64,000 nt of DNA from Labia minor (taxonomy: Eukaryota > Arthropoda > Insecta > Dermaptera > Spongiphoridae), in contig OY720344.1 of the NCBI GenBank assembly GCA_963082975.1, forward strand, positions 75,876,053 to 75,940,052, in the 5' to 3' direction. This document shows, in pieces, positions 1-11,929 of this stretch. The notes below the pieces were generated by a model, which was not told the origin of the DNA, made no database searches, and worked only from the letters and a program-made list of their open reading frames with translations. A program made the translations under genes and the position numbers. Every line of letters starts with the position of its first letter. Position 1 is the stretch's first letter.

Positions 1-905
1 TCATTAGTCAACAAAATCAAAAAAACATAGAAAAATAAAATAATTACTTATAAATAATTTGAAAACATTTAATTATTCTCTCAAATATATGATTTCTAGT
101 TGTTACTTAATACAAATAATTTATAATTTCGAGTTTGTAGTCATAATAATAATAAATAATTTATATCCATACTTTTTATATGTTTGACATCAAAATTTTT
201 TATTTTTTTTATTTTTAAAACCAACTGATTTTTTTCTAATGCTTATACGCTCAAGAGTTAAATAGGAAGAATCACAGTAGAACTTTTTATAAGGCGACAT
301 ATGGTCTTGGATTATCGCGTGTGCAGAGGATTAAGGGAAATTGACATTCATGAAAAGATTTGGATAAGCTTAAACGAGCGTTCAAATTTAAGTTCAGTTT
401 TAATTAATTTCTCACTACTTTGACATTTGATTAATTTCTATTATCAGTAAAATATCATTTAATTAGATTGGCAAAAAAGAAAAAATATGATTAGATTTTT
501 TATCACAATTTCGAATAATTGATAAATAGGAATTGTAATTAAGATGAAAGGAAAATTAAGTGAAGTGGAGGATTCTAATGTCTAACAAAAAATTAATTTA
601 TATATTGTTAAAGTGATAATTATTTTAGAAATATTCAATTATTATGCCTAATTTAGTTTAAATCTATCTCTGTGTAGATTTAGTCAAATTTTGAGCTAAT
701 TTCAAACAATCGATTGATTCAAAATTTTAAATATTTGCTTTTCCCGAAGATAATACATTATTTTATTGTCTCATCCCCTAAAAATCTCTTAATATATAAG
801 CTCAAATCTTTATAATTATTCTTATTTTATCAACCGAATAATTTCTAGTTTAAAAAAAGAACAGCTTTTGTCAATTGATCTTTTACTAACACACAGTATG
901 ATATA
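1..905. other. A+T-rich stretch, no gene seen
   Basis: Poly-A and poly-T runs and TA-rich sequence with stops in all frames. No coding, RNA-gene or transposon signature was recognised. Confidence 0.6.
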
Positions 906-1300
906 AGTATATTTTTGGAAATATTTTCAATTCTATTATCACTATTACGTTTTGATGTTGATAATCCTATCTTATTATAATAGCAAAAATTGTATATATA
1001 TTTGTATTTTTGAAATATTAAACCGCTCTAAGGATTTTTTTGAAATTCACACCATAGATTATTTTTGTGAAGAATTATCGATCTGTATTGGTTTCAGCCT
1101 CAAGAAAATCATAGTTGTTCTTAATTTAAAATAGGAATTTTAATAATAAAAAAATGACGTCAGCAACTACGATAGGCGCTTCCTTAAATACAAAATATTA
1201 TAAATAAAATAGAATTAAAAATTTTTATTTTAATAATATTTTGTAATCAAATTACGAAATATATATTATGTTATATCCACAGGCCATACTTTTCTGTTTT
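906..1300 (+). repeat. R1 interspersed repeat, copy 1 (internal module)
   Basis: Shares with 3240-3480, 6300-6500 and, inverted, 18270-18530 and 27950-28190 an ordered set of motifs: a CTTATCTTATTAT start, AAAATTGTATATATAT, an ACCGCTCTAA or ACCGCTAGA motif, GATCTGTATTGGTTTCAG, CCTCAAGAAAATCAT, and a TGACGTCA box near 1155. The short reading frame across it is chance. Class is unknown; it looks like one module of a multi-part non-autonomous repeat. Confidence 0.6.
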
Positions 1301-1461
1301 TCCGTGAATTAATACGTACGTTTAAGGACTGTATGTTTTATGACTATTTTTTTTAATCTATGTTCTTTTAAATTAGTTGAAATTGTTTCATATATTTTGT
1401 CGTTTATTTATTTTAAATAAATAATCTTAATCTTAAATATTCATATTTCATAAGGAATAAT

Positions 1462-1510
1462 TTTTTTAAAGTACCGAGCGGCGACTCGGTGAATCTCAGG
1501 TACTATCAAT
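1462..1510 (+). repeat. R1 GC hairpin box, copy 1
   Basis: GTACCGAGCGGCGACTCGG, a 5-bp CCGAG/CTCGG stem, followed by a tail ending CAGGTACTAT. This resembles the boxes near 4810, 46305 and 60470, with a different loop and tail. It is a compact GC-rich hairpin in otherwise A+T-rich sequence. Confidence 0.6.
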
Positions 1511-3055
1511 TAATTTTACTAGAAGCGATGCACTTATTTAAAAGAACTTATGTTTGTTATCTGTCAAGTAAGTTAAAAAAATTTTATTACTAATAATTAA
1601 AATATATTTATAATCAACTCTTCTGTGCTACTATTTCAAAATATAATTAACCCTCTTACACTCTCGTATAGCTAACATAATTAATTTTTTTAAAATATTT
1701 TAATTATGGAAAACTTTTGGTTTTCATATCTTTATTTTTATCAACCTGGAATTTAATTATTATTGCCTTTGTATTATGAGTATTATAAAAAAATTACAGA
1801 CATTATTCATGGTATAATTGTCTTATTAAAAAATAATTAATTAATTCTTGTTTAAAAAAAATCTTTTAGTGCTATTTGATTATAATGTGTTTCTCTTGAC
1901 GTTCCTATTGATTTGAACACACTCATTAGCTATCTAAGGTGCTTTAAGGGCTATAATCCCTTACATAAATCCGTTAAACAAATCTAATTAAAATCGTATT
2001 AGAACGGGACTTTTGTATCTCTGATAAGAAAAGCAATTTAAACCCTCTCCCTCTTCCTTTATATCTATGCAATTTTTTCTTAATTGCATGTCCTCCCCAC
2101 TTACAATGGGACATTAAAAAATATATAAAATACTTAATTCTTGTACATTTATATTATATATATATATATATATGTGTGTATGTATGTATGTATATTCAGA
2201 TGTATATATGATCTTTTCATTGAGAGAAATTATGGGCTATTATTAAAATATAAGTAAACATTTTAATTATGAATGTTAATCTAGAGATTAAGTTGAATGT
2301 TTGAAAAAGTTATTAATATAACATTTAAGGCAGAAATAACGGTCATTACTTAAGACTTGGTGAATCTAGTACAATTACAAGCGAATTAATTTCTTGAAAT
2401 TTTCATAAAAAATGAATAAATATAATTTAGAGGAAAAAAATATATATTTATTATGTTTGTTCACATATACTGGCCAGTTAAGATAATCAAAATGTATATA
2501 CATCTAAACCAGTGTAATTATATGATTTGTATAGGAATATTTTATATGTTAATTTATATGGAATATAGCTTTAACCTTAAACTGTAGTTATGTAAGCTAA
2601 AATTTAACTTAAAAATATATAACTTAAAAATAATCATTTTTAATTACATTTTTAGGTTTTTTGCTATATTTGCTGAATTACTGTTTCGGTTCTTACACCA
2701 TTATTAAAAGCTGAGTTGAGAATGGTACAACAACCGAAATGTTAATTCAGAAAATACGTATATTGATAAATTTGGAACTTGGAATTAGTAAAAGTTTATT
2801 TTAATTTAATTTTATATTTTTAAGTTAATATTCTAGTTTATAAATTAGAGATTTTATTTACTTCTGTGGATCATTAAAGAATATATACATTATTAAATAA
2901 ATTAATATATAAAAAATATAAAGCATCTTTTATAATAATCATTAATTCTTATATATTATATATTTTTATAATCTTCTAAAAAAAGTTATTTTTACAATTT
3001 ATACAAATATTATTATATATCATATTATGAAAAAAATATTTTCTTAATTTCTCAC
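1511..3055. other. A+T-rich stretch with TA/TATG microsatellite
   Basis: No gene seen. A (TA)n run followed by TGTG and TATG repeats lies near 2150-2195. The rest is low-complexity sequence with frequent stops. Confidence 0.55.
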
Positions 3056-3870
3056 TTTTTTTATAAGGGAAGGTATTGTTTTCACACCAAATTTCGCATG
3101 TGGAGATTTTTACATATCTTCATGAATCATGCATTTTGTTAACAGAAAAAAGTATTTTTAGCATGATGTCTGTCCGTCTGTCTGTCCGTGTGTGTAGACG
3201 TGTACAGCTTGAACGGATGAACGGATTTTGATAAAATTTGATATCTTATCTTATTATGCTAGCTAAAATTGTATATATGTATTTATCTATATATCATGGT
3301 TCTCAAAAACCGCTCTAACGATTTTTTTCAAATTCACACTAGATATAGTATTTATAAAGAAAAATTAAGTTTTATTGATGATATCTCTTGAAACATACAG
3401 CTTCATTATTAATTTCTTAATTGAAAATTATATATTATATGGAAAACGTCAAAATTTTTAATACTGCCTGCTAAGACAGTAAAAAAATGACAATTTTTTA
3501 TCTAAATACATATAGTCCAGCGGTTGGACTGATGTTTTAACGAGTGGATTTCGTCGGTTCGAAACTCGCCGGGTGAATCGTTATTTAAAAATGAAAATAA
3601 TGATTTTGTTATTTTTTTTTCTTTTTATCTATTGTTTACTTTTTAATAAATTACTATTCTATATTTATTTATTCATTGTTCTTTTATTAATAAAGTTTTA
3701 GATAGTTTTATAAGTTTTAATATTTTTTCAATAAAATATTATTCAATATATTTATTAATATTATTTTATTTATTATTATTGAGTACCCGAAGTTCCATTC
3801 ATTTTAATCAGATTGATGCAATGATGCAACAGTTAATAATTGTAATATTGTAATAAATTTCTATCTTGAA
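3056..3870 (+). repeat. R1 interspersed repeat, copy 2 (long)
   Basis: Order of modules: GGGAAGG then TTTTCACACCAAATTTC; a CATGAATCATGCATTTTG motif; AACAGAAAAAAGTATTTTTAG; a TGTCTGTCCGTCTG pyrimidine/purine run near 3168; CAGCTTGAACGGATGAACGG; the CTTATCTTATTAT module; and an AATCAGATTGATGCAATGATG motif near 3810. The first half recurs at 6010-6330 and the second half recurs inverted at 27660-28190. No reading frame is conserved. Non-autonomous mobile repeat of unknown class. Confidence 0.6.
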
Positions 3871-3975
3871 AATTGTTACATATTATTCAGGATATTTTAA
3901 AAACTATTTCTTTCTTTAATTAATATTCATTTTTTCTATAAGTCAGATATATTTCCAAATATTAAATAATTTTTG

Positions 3976-4456
3976 AAGTGAAAACTTCTTTAGCGGCGTT
4001 GAGCACTTTTGCGGGATGGGGAAAAAGTATAGAACTCGCGTGATCGTGACCAACACCATGAAACCATCTGCTTTCAAATTTCTTATAACAGAGCGCGAAA
4101 TTTGAATTGTCATTAGAACTGTTTTATAAATTATCTCTAACATATAAATATATATTTATTATGTAAAGTTCATTTCATATATACATATATAATCAAAATT
4201 ATACGAAATGAACTTCACATAATAAATATATATTTTATGTTAGAGATAAGAATTATAAAACAGTTCGTATTGCAATATTTTAAACAAAGTTGTGTATTTA
4301 TATATATATAAATATAAGTTACAAATTTGTTTAAAATATATGTTTAAAATAATATATAAGTTATATATATATACATGCATATGAAATTCATCTTTCTCGT
4401 GAAATAGCGCGAATTTCGTCTGTTTTAAAATTTCTTACGCAGAAGTTTTCACTTCT
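3976..4456. repeat. 15-bp inverted pair enclosing a palindrome
   Basis: GAAGTGAAAACTTCT at 3976-3990 recurs inverted as AGAAGTTTTCACTTC near 4442-4456. Each copy is itself nearly self-complementary. The outer flanks do not pair further. Between them lie GC-richer sequence (about 3990-4110) and the palindrome at 4116-4266. This may be the end pair of a small foldback element, but no target duplication was identified. Confidence 0.35.
4116..4266. repeat. Near-perfect palindrome with ~61-bp arms
   Basis: The left arm, about 4116-4176, starts with GAACTGTTTTATAA and ends with AAGTTCATTTC. It pairs with the right arm, about 4205-4266, which starts with GAAATGAACTT and ends with TTATAAAACAGTTC. 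The loop is 28 nt. There are only a few mismatches, at the AAATTATCTC/GAGATAAGAATT position and in the A+T tract. A second, weaker AT palindrome follows at about 4270-4340. It may be a foldback duplication or, if transcribed, a long hairpin RNA. Confidence 0.7.
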
Positions 4457-4619
4457 GTCGGCCAGTCCCACGACTGCCAATTTTGCTTTTTTAATTCCGA
4501 AAAGCTGCAAAGCACGTTTTTTTGTCTTTAGTTTGTTTTATAACCACTTGGGGCGCTAAACAGTTTTTCAAAAAAACACTATAGAAAAAAAATATATGTA
4601 CCTATATATTATATATTTA

Positions 4620-4960
4620 TGTATTATTGAGGAGCACAAGTTCATTAATTTTAATCAGATTGATGCAAATGTGTAACATTTAATAATTGTAATAAATAAT
4701 TAAAGAATTGTGTATCAATATTTTTTAAAGGGTAGAGCGAGAGCTCGGTGTCCCAGGTATTAATATTACCAGCCAAATCCAATAATAATGAATCATTTTT
4801 TTTAACTTAAGTACCGAGCCGAGGCTCGGGGTCCCGGTACTATTTACTTAACGCATCAACAACATGAATTCATCAACTTTTGGTGTATATCCGGAAACCA
4901 GAAGTGGTAGTTTACAAAGTATTAATTTTATATTCATTGTCGGAAAATTTTCACTTAAAA
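4620..4960 (+). repeat. R1 repeat, copy 3, with two GC hairpin boxes
   Basis: AATCAGATTGATGCAAATG, then TTTAATAATTGTAATAAA, then a first box (AGAGCTCGGTGTCCCAGG, 4738-4757). After TAATATTACCAG and AATAATGAATCATTTTTT comes a second box (GTACCGAGCCGAGGCTCGGG, about 4811-4830, ending CCCGGTACTAT). It closes with CATCAACTTTTGGTG and a GGAAACCAGAAGTGG motif that recurs near 6225. The segment from TAATATTACCAG through the second box recurs at 60429-60512. Confidence 0.65.
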
Positions 4961-5479
4961 TATAGTAGTAATTAATAATTGAGTAATTAAACTAAAAATA
5001 AAAACCAAGATAATATAATTTACTCCTTTTAATTCAAATTTTAAAAATATTTGTATTTTATACTTTATATATATATAATGTTGTTTGGAAATTATTTCAA
5101 ATCATCGGTCGGTTTTGTGCCTAACCACAGCTCATTTTTGGTTATGTAATCTTTGTCATTACCCTCAGATCTTATCTTTTTTTAAAAATATAAATTATAA
5201 ATAGGTATATGTTTTAATTATAATTACAGATTAGAAAGCAAATTACTTATTTATTTTTATTTTAATTTCGAGTGACTTCATTGAAGAGTGAAAATACACT
5301 TTGAGGTGGCTCTGGGAAAGGAGGAAAGGAATTGGGAAGAAAGTTCATTTGCGATATTATTTTTTATATGAAAAATGAGATTTTTTTAATTAAATAAATT
5401 AATTAAATAAATATATAAAAAAATAAATAAATAAAATGAATAGCTCTAAGTTATTGAGCTGAGAAAAAATTTGAAAATA

Positions 5480-5735
5480 TAGCAATAACCAAAAGCGTTG
5501 ATCTTTTTTCCAGCCTCGGAGAGGGGAAAAATAATATCCATTTACTTGCCACCCACTAATCACGTATTTTATCGCCGTACATCCATAAGGCTCAGCGGTT
5601 GTCCGTTTTTGCGACAGAATACTCACGCACATCAGGGGGTGGCCTTCGAAACCTCCCCCACCACCTCGATCTACCATCCCTACGGTTCACCTCGGCTTGG
5701 ATAAAATGCGGATTTATCACGTTTGTAAAAATATA
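5480..5735. promoter_or_regulatory. GC-richer island (candidate enhancer)
   Basis: About 250 bp of complex, GC-richer sequence in A+T-rich surroundings. The overlapping frames look random. ATAAAATGCGGATTTATCACG at its right edge and ATTTTATCGC near 5567 resemble Abdominal-B/Caudal-type homeodomain sites. Regulatory function is inferred only from composition and motif content. Confidence 0.25.
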
Positions 5736-6009
5736 TCATCAGCCGTCAAAAACAGATTATTTAGATCTACCAATCACAAGCTTTTTTTAAGAGCAAATGA
5801 CTTTTACAGGATAGGCAGAAAAGAACTCTGAAATATGAAATAATTAACCAATGTCTTAATGGCATGATTAGATAAATATTTAAAATTAAGGAATTTAATA
5901 ATAACAAACCTTTTATAAGCTTATAAAAGAATAATATAGTATTAAGTTTATTTATTAATTACTCTTTTGCTCTTTCTTTAATGAGTCGTTTTTTCAAATA
6001 CTTTCTTTT

Positions 6010-6590
6010 TTTTTAGACAAAAATTTTTATATATCTCCACGAATCATGCATTTTCTTAACAGAAAAAAGTATTTTTAGGATGATGTCTGTCCGTCTGTTC
6101 GTCCGTCCGTCCGCTGTGTGACCGTATAGATGTGTACAGCTTGAACGGCTCAACGGATTTTGATGAAATTTTGTATATTTACTTAATGCATTAGTATGAT
6201 GAATTGATCATCTTTTGGTGCAAATCCGGAAACCGGAAGTGGTAGTATTTGCGATAGGCGATAGGAAGGGAAGGGTTATTTTCACACCAAATTTCACATG
6301 AGGAAATCATGCACACTTTGTTTTGGTTTTATCCTCGGGAAAATCATCTTCATTAGTTTTTTCTTAATTTAAAATTATATGACGTCACCCAGTCCTTCAT
6401 CAAGTCACAGCCAGCTCTTACTTATATATTATAAATAAAATAAAATTAAAAATATTTATGTTATATCCATATCTATTTTTTATTGCATTAATAGATATAT
6501 TTAAATTATTTGAAATTGTTTCTGTCGCTGAAAATTAATTTACTTCAAACCGTCGGTCGGTCCTGCGCCTGGCCACAGGTCAACTTATTT
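6010..6590 (+). repeat. R1 interspersed repeat, copy 4
   Basis: Starts at ATATATCTCCACGAATCATG, then AACAGAAAAAAGTATTTTTAG, TGTCTGTCCGTCTG with further TCCG repeats near 6083-6115, CAGCTTGAACGGCTCAACGG, GGTGCAAATCCGGAAACCGG, TTTTCACACCAAATTTCACA, TGACGTCACCC near 6380, and CCGTCGGTCGG followed by GGCCACAGGTCA at its end. The last motif also occurs near 5104. Module order is the same as in copy 2. Confidence 0.6.
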
Positions 6591-7120
6591 TTTTAGTTAA
6601 AATTTAAATTGGGGTAAGAGTGCACCCTAGTACAGTTATAGCGAACCTTTTTGAGAAGGGGGTCTTATTTTTATCATTATTTTTTTAGATCTAGCTGGTG
6701 GGTCATTAAGTATTTAATTGAAAAAAGAATAAAGAAAATCACATACAATATATATTTTGTATAAATATATTTTATATAAATTCAGAGAATTGCCAAATCA
6801 TCTGACCTTTTTTTTAGAACCACATTGAAAAAAATGTAAAAATTTATAAAAATCAAGGGGTTTAAAAATTTATAAAAATCAATGAGTGTCTGAACCACGG
6901 GTCATAGGTTCTCCATTACCTCCCTAGTATATAGTTTCGAACCATGTATAGATATATATTTGAATAAGTTCGAAAAAACAACATATATTTTAATAAATCC
7001 AAATATGAAATTAGTAGATTAGGATTAGGAATAGATGAAATCAAAATAACAACAAAATTCTGTTATATAATTTAGTAATTAATAAATTTATCTCAAGTCT
7101 ACAACCTAATAACATATATA

Positions 7121-7280
7121 CGATGTGTGTCTTAAAAGTTCAGTGAATGATATAATAAAAACATTACAAAAAGAATGTTAATTGTAAATACCTTTATTAA
7201 CCTTCAAAATACTCTCCACTTGCCACAACCCACTTCTGACAACGTTCGTATAACGCTTGAAAACTGTTGGAGAAGTCTTG
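7121..7280 (-). mobile_element. mariner-type transposon remnant (C-terminus)
   Basis: On the minus strand, 7280-7197 encodes QDFSNSFQALYERC then QKWVVASGEYFEG and a stop. This is the typical end of a mariner transposase: a Cys-containing helix followed by a G-x-Y-F-E-G terminus. Downstream of the stop the sequence runs into a likely terminal repeat ending ACACACATCG next to TA at 7119-7120. Upstream coding sequence is lost; beyond 7285 there is only A+T-rich DNA. It is an old dead copy. Confidence 0.6.
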
Positions 7281-7599
7281 ATGTTAATAATATATATTAT
7301 ATTTATAATATATATAAAATTAAAATATATTTTCACATTATTTCTTTTTAAAAGTCCCTCTTTAAAACTAAACAAATCCAGGCTTTGTTTTTTTTTATTT
7401 TATTAATCATATATTAAGATGCAAGTAAATGTAATTAAAAGAAAAAAATTCATTAATAATCACCCTATTTGACATGTATTCATTTATGACAGGAAACAAA
7501 TGAGTCCCTGTAGAGTTGGTCAACTGTCAAGTAAGTTAAACTGTTATTTCGTGCAGTCTTTTGTATCTTTCTTAAGTACCGGGTATTAATTAACTGCTC

Positions 7600-8020
7600 G
7601 TGACTTGTATGCTAATGGAAGGCAGCTTGGATGTCATATGCCTTGGCCTCTCTTTCTATATCACTATTATCTCGAAATAAGGGTGGCACAATGGAGGGCA
7701 GATGCGCCGTCGAAATGACCATAGTCCGCCCCTCTACCGCCCCTTTGGAATTGCCCAACACTCGAAATGTTTCATTTGATTTATATGATTAGAAGAAATA
7801 AAAAAAAAAAAGTCAACCTGTATGTAATTTTACTGACTGTATTTAAACTATTGTTCAAGAGGGTATTCGGGGCGAAGAGGGGGCTCGATTTTGAAGGGTC
7901 GATGAAATGGCCAACCTCGCTCCTCTTTCCACCCTGCGATAAATTGTTATTAGCCATTAAATTGAACGGCGAGCACTTATTCGGAAACACTAATATAAAT
8001 GTTCTATAGAAATACAAACA
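7600..8020. promoter_or_regulatory. GC-richer island (candidate enhancer)
   Basis: Two blocks (about 7600-7770 and 7855-8000) of complex sequence flank a poly-A tract. The second contains GATAAATTGTTATTAG followed by CCATTAAATTG (about 7939-7965), a cluster of Hox/homeodomain-like cores. Both strands carry short open frames, but their protein sequence looks random, so I do not call a gene. Confidence 0.3.
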
Positions 8021-9590
8021 TAAATCTCAATGTTTGCCATTTTCATGGCTTAGATAGGTAATAGGAACATTTTCCAACCATTTTCGCTGCATTTTCAAGC
8101 TCGTAAAGGGTGTTATGAGTTATCAATCATCAAATATATAGGGAGGACAAATGATAATTCTAAAATGTTTAGATCATTTTCAAAACGATGCTATAATCAT
8201 AATTTACTAGGATTTAATGCTTTCTGATGGTCGTGTTTATACAATTCTATTATAGATTAGTTATTTTTATTTATTAATATGAGAGAATATATCGTATTTG
8301 TTATTATTAGTAATTAATAGGTATTAATTAAAGCGCAGAATCTATTATGAGGTTAGCTCCCTATTTAGAAAATTGAGAAACTGTTAGAATGGTCCTCAAA
8401 TTAAATGCCTAGCCATGATGATAAACAAAAAGTGAAAATCAAATCAAATAAGTGGTTGTTAAAATAAAAAATTATTAATTTTTCAAAGAGTATAATTATC
8501 ATCAACGAGTAATAATATTATTTATTCTTTTTTTATAAAGTTTCATTTATTTTTCTTTAATTTATTTATTTTTCTACACTCTCAAAAAATATAAGTGTAA
8601 AAATTTATAAATTAGAAATTTAACTTATAAATTAATAAATAATAACTATTTAATAAAATTATATGCTATGTCCTATTAAGAATAAATACAAATCCTAAGA
8701 AAATTTTAACGAAAATAATCAAAAGAATCAATATTAATAAATTAAAAAAAATAATAATATCGTAAAATTTTTTTTTTTTTCGATTTTTAATTTTAAAATT
8801 GAAATATTAAAGAACTTATATAAAGCTTTTTTTTTTGATTTCGCCTAATTTCCTATCTAACATCTCTAAATCACCTTAAGTAGTAATATCAGATTTGAGA
8901 ATAATAATAAAGCAACAACTTAATAAAATTGCAGCCAAGTGTGTTTTATTAACTAAAGTATAAACCCAAGAAAATTATCTTAGATAAATTTGAATATGGT
9001 TTACATTTAATATAAACCCTGCAATAATGAATAATAACCTGGTAAATCATAGTTAGTGTTATCCTGTTATCAAACTTTAAATGTATAGTTCATAAATAGC
9101 GCGAAATTTAAATATTAAATACACATTAATAGTTATAAAGATTAGTGGTAGTTTGCGATATATTAATTTATAAATTTGATATTTATTTATTTAATTATTT
9201 AAAATAATTTATATTATTATTCATTAAAAATTGATTAAAAAAAAAACGAAAAAAGTTTGAAAGTTAAAACCCTAAATAATTGTTTTTTGTTTCTTTTTAT
9301 TTTTGTCAAATGCATTTTCGTATTAACCATGTCTGGTATTAAGTAACAGAAAACACGAAGGCAAACACAGTTAATTACCAGTAAACATAATAAATCCTGT
9401 CAATATTTAATTCCGATAAATATTTAATGTGCTCTAGGGATGGCGGAGTTTTTAAAGATAAAAAAAAATATGGATAGAGACAGTCACTTTGGTTGTAGAA
9501 TGATAAATCATGGATTTTGATTTAGCTATAATTTTCATTTGCAAGTTTTTTTTTTATATGTCTAAAACAACTTCCTTTCTATTTCAGAAT
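8021..9590. other. A+T-rich stretch, no gene seen
   Basis: Low-complexity sequence with homopolymer tracts, for example poly-T near 8768. No RNA gene, transposon end or coding signal was recognised. Confidence 0.55.
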
Positions 9591-9790
9591 GTATGGGATG
9601 ATTTTAATTAATCTTCCCTTTAAGCTGGATAAAATAAATCAGAATCTATCGATGAGGAAAGGGAAAGGGGTGAGGAATTTTTACTTTGCCTTGACATTGT
9701 TTGATCTTTTGATCCTATTAGTCGGTCATCTCCAGCAGGTTACCAATTTCTCATAACGAGCTATTTTTCCAATAGATTTATTCCCTTTCG
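9590..9790. promoter_or_regulatory. Small island with paired TCF-like sites
   Basis: TTTGATC occurs twice at 9700-9706 and 9708-9714, matching the TCF/Pangolin core. TTTTAATTAATC near 9603 is a homeodomain-like core. The block is less A+T-rich than its flanks and non-coding. Function is inferred. Confidence 0.25.
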
Positions 9791-10684
9791 CCAAGTAAAT
9801 TATATTTAATATAAATCCCTTTTAATAACTGAGAAAATGGAGAGCTTGTTACAATGAAAATGTTTTATTTCATAAAATATTTATATTAAATTAAAATATT
9901 ATTCGAAATAAATTTGAAAATAAAAAAATTAAAACATTATATAAATAATTATTTGTATTAATTTATTTGATTTAGTATTTAATTATAAAACATCGTTTCA
10001 TTAATAATTAAATATATTTATATTGATAAATAATTTTTTTTTAATTAATTAATTTTTTTTTTATGTCTAATTTCATTCTAAGTCAATTGATTTTTTGAAG
10101 GTTAGTAATGTTAATAATCCTATAATCATATAGACCTATTTTTAGACAAAATCATTTTGATTGAATTTACTTATTAAAGGAACTAATAAAAGAGTATCAA
10201 AATATAATCAAACCAGAGTTGAACAAAAGTGTTTGACTTGAAATACAAATTGAATTAATTTAAAATTCTAATAATACATAAAAATTATTATATATTATTT
10301 TTCTAGGTAAAATTTAATATTATTTTTGTCTACAATATTATTTTATGGTTCATAATTTAATAAATCATACTATTTCAATATATTCATTCATTCATTCATT
10401 ATATTATCTATTAAATATATCATTAAATAATCTGTTTGAAAAAAAAATATAAATCAATCAATTTCGATTATTTGAGATCATTTGATAAATCGTAACAATT
10501 TTCCTGTACTTAATTAATTGATAACCTTTTAGTTAATAAAAATATGATTGTGATTAAATAAACTGAAACATCTGGAAAATAAAAATAAAATGAAATTGAA
10601 AAATCATTTTTTTATTTATCTTTGGGTCATGAATAATAAATAATATGCTAATTGCTTTAGAAAAATATCAATTGGAAAATTTTA
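9791..10684. other. A+T-rich stretch, no gene seen
   Basis: Only low-complexity sequence, including an ATTC microsatellite near 10383-10400. Confidence 0.55.
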
Positions 10685-10945
10685 ATGTAACATATGCTGA
10701 GAGAAGGGGATGATGCTCTCTCACTCACCCCCTCACCCCTCGAAGCCATTCAAAGAGGGTGCTTTTGTCACACCTCGAGAGCAATTTATAGCCACGTGCC
10801 CCCTAAAGATCACGTGCCGGATCAACATGTCCGGAACGGGAAATGGATTCCAAGGAGATAATCGCATCGCCAAATGGCTATAGACTTCATCATGTTATCT
10901 CGATAGTTAAATAAGGATCCAAATGGAGGAAGAGGGAGACAGAGA
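10685..10945. promoter_or_regulatory. GC-rich island with two CACGTG E-boxes
   Basis: About 260 bp of clearly GC-richer, unique-looking sequence. CACGTG occurs at 10793-10798 and 10811-10816. GCAATTTATA (10781-10790) is an Abdominal-B/Caudal-like core immediately before the first E-box. CATGTTATCTCGATAG (near 10891) contains a GATA-type core. No open frame spans it. Good candidate cis-regulatory module of the neighbouring homeobox gene, by inference. Confidence 0.35.
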
Positions 10946-11481
10946 GATTGAATCTTCAATTCAATTTCATTTAGATATAACTATTTAATAATTATAGATT
11001 ACTTTCTCATTCAAGTAAATGATAAGTATTACTTGATTATTATTAGATTTTATTTTATGTTTTTATTTTATCATTAACATTAAAGAATAACAGGGTCTTT
11101 AAACTTAAACATGAGTCTTACATATAGGTAATTATGTTTGTATTACCAATCATGGGATATATATATATATATTCAAAAAAAAACAAGTAATGAATTTTCG
11201 CCATAACCCCGATAATTTGATTATTACTCCAACAGTCCAAAGAACCTATCCAGCAAAAAATATAAAAATATTAATTCTAGCATTTTTAGAGATTTTGTGT
11301 TTTTTAATTTATAAAAAATAGATATATATCTTTTAACTATATTAAAAATATATGATAAATTTTTTATATATTGAAATCAAAAAATAAAAATAAAAATGAA
11401 TATGAATTAATGAGTCAATAAAATATGAAAAATTCAGTCAATGTATGATATAAACAACTTATTGTTATTAAAATTAAATAT

Positions 11482-11697
11482 TTCTCTGTGGCTCTACAGA
11501 ACTCGAAAGTACTTGGACGCAGCAACCGAATTCCTCCAAACGTCCCTATCCTAAGCTACTTCCATCCAACTTCTATTCTCTCCCAATTATCTAACGTCCA
11601 TTATTACATAGTCTGACCTGACAAGACCTTTTCTCTCCCATTCTAACCACTTCTCTCGATCATCGTAACTTCCTCGATACAATCATCGACCCTACAA
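11482..11697 (-). mobile_element. LINE 3' end, copy 1 (degraded)
   Basis: Reads on the minus strand. It matches the 3' end of the copy at 39700-40365, including the strings for VVAAAKN and the terminal TAGAGCCACAGAG. The last ORF region, basic and Trp-rich (GRPRxRWxDN type), is recognisable only in pieces and is broken by substitutions and indels. Confidence 0.6.
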
Positions 11698-11929
11698 AAT
11701 AAACATTACAACATTATTAATTTTGTTCTTTTGAATTTTAATGAAAAAATTTAAGAATTGAAAAATAAATTTTAATTTAAAAAAGTATAAACATTTATTT
11801 GTTATTTGTCTTTTATTTATAATAAAATTATATATATATATATATATATTAAAATTTTATATTAATCATTCATATATAATCTATTCCATTATTGGTTAAT
11901 AGTATAATAGTATAATAAAATTCAATCCT

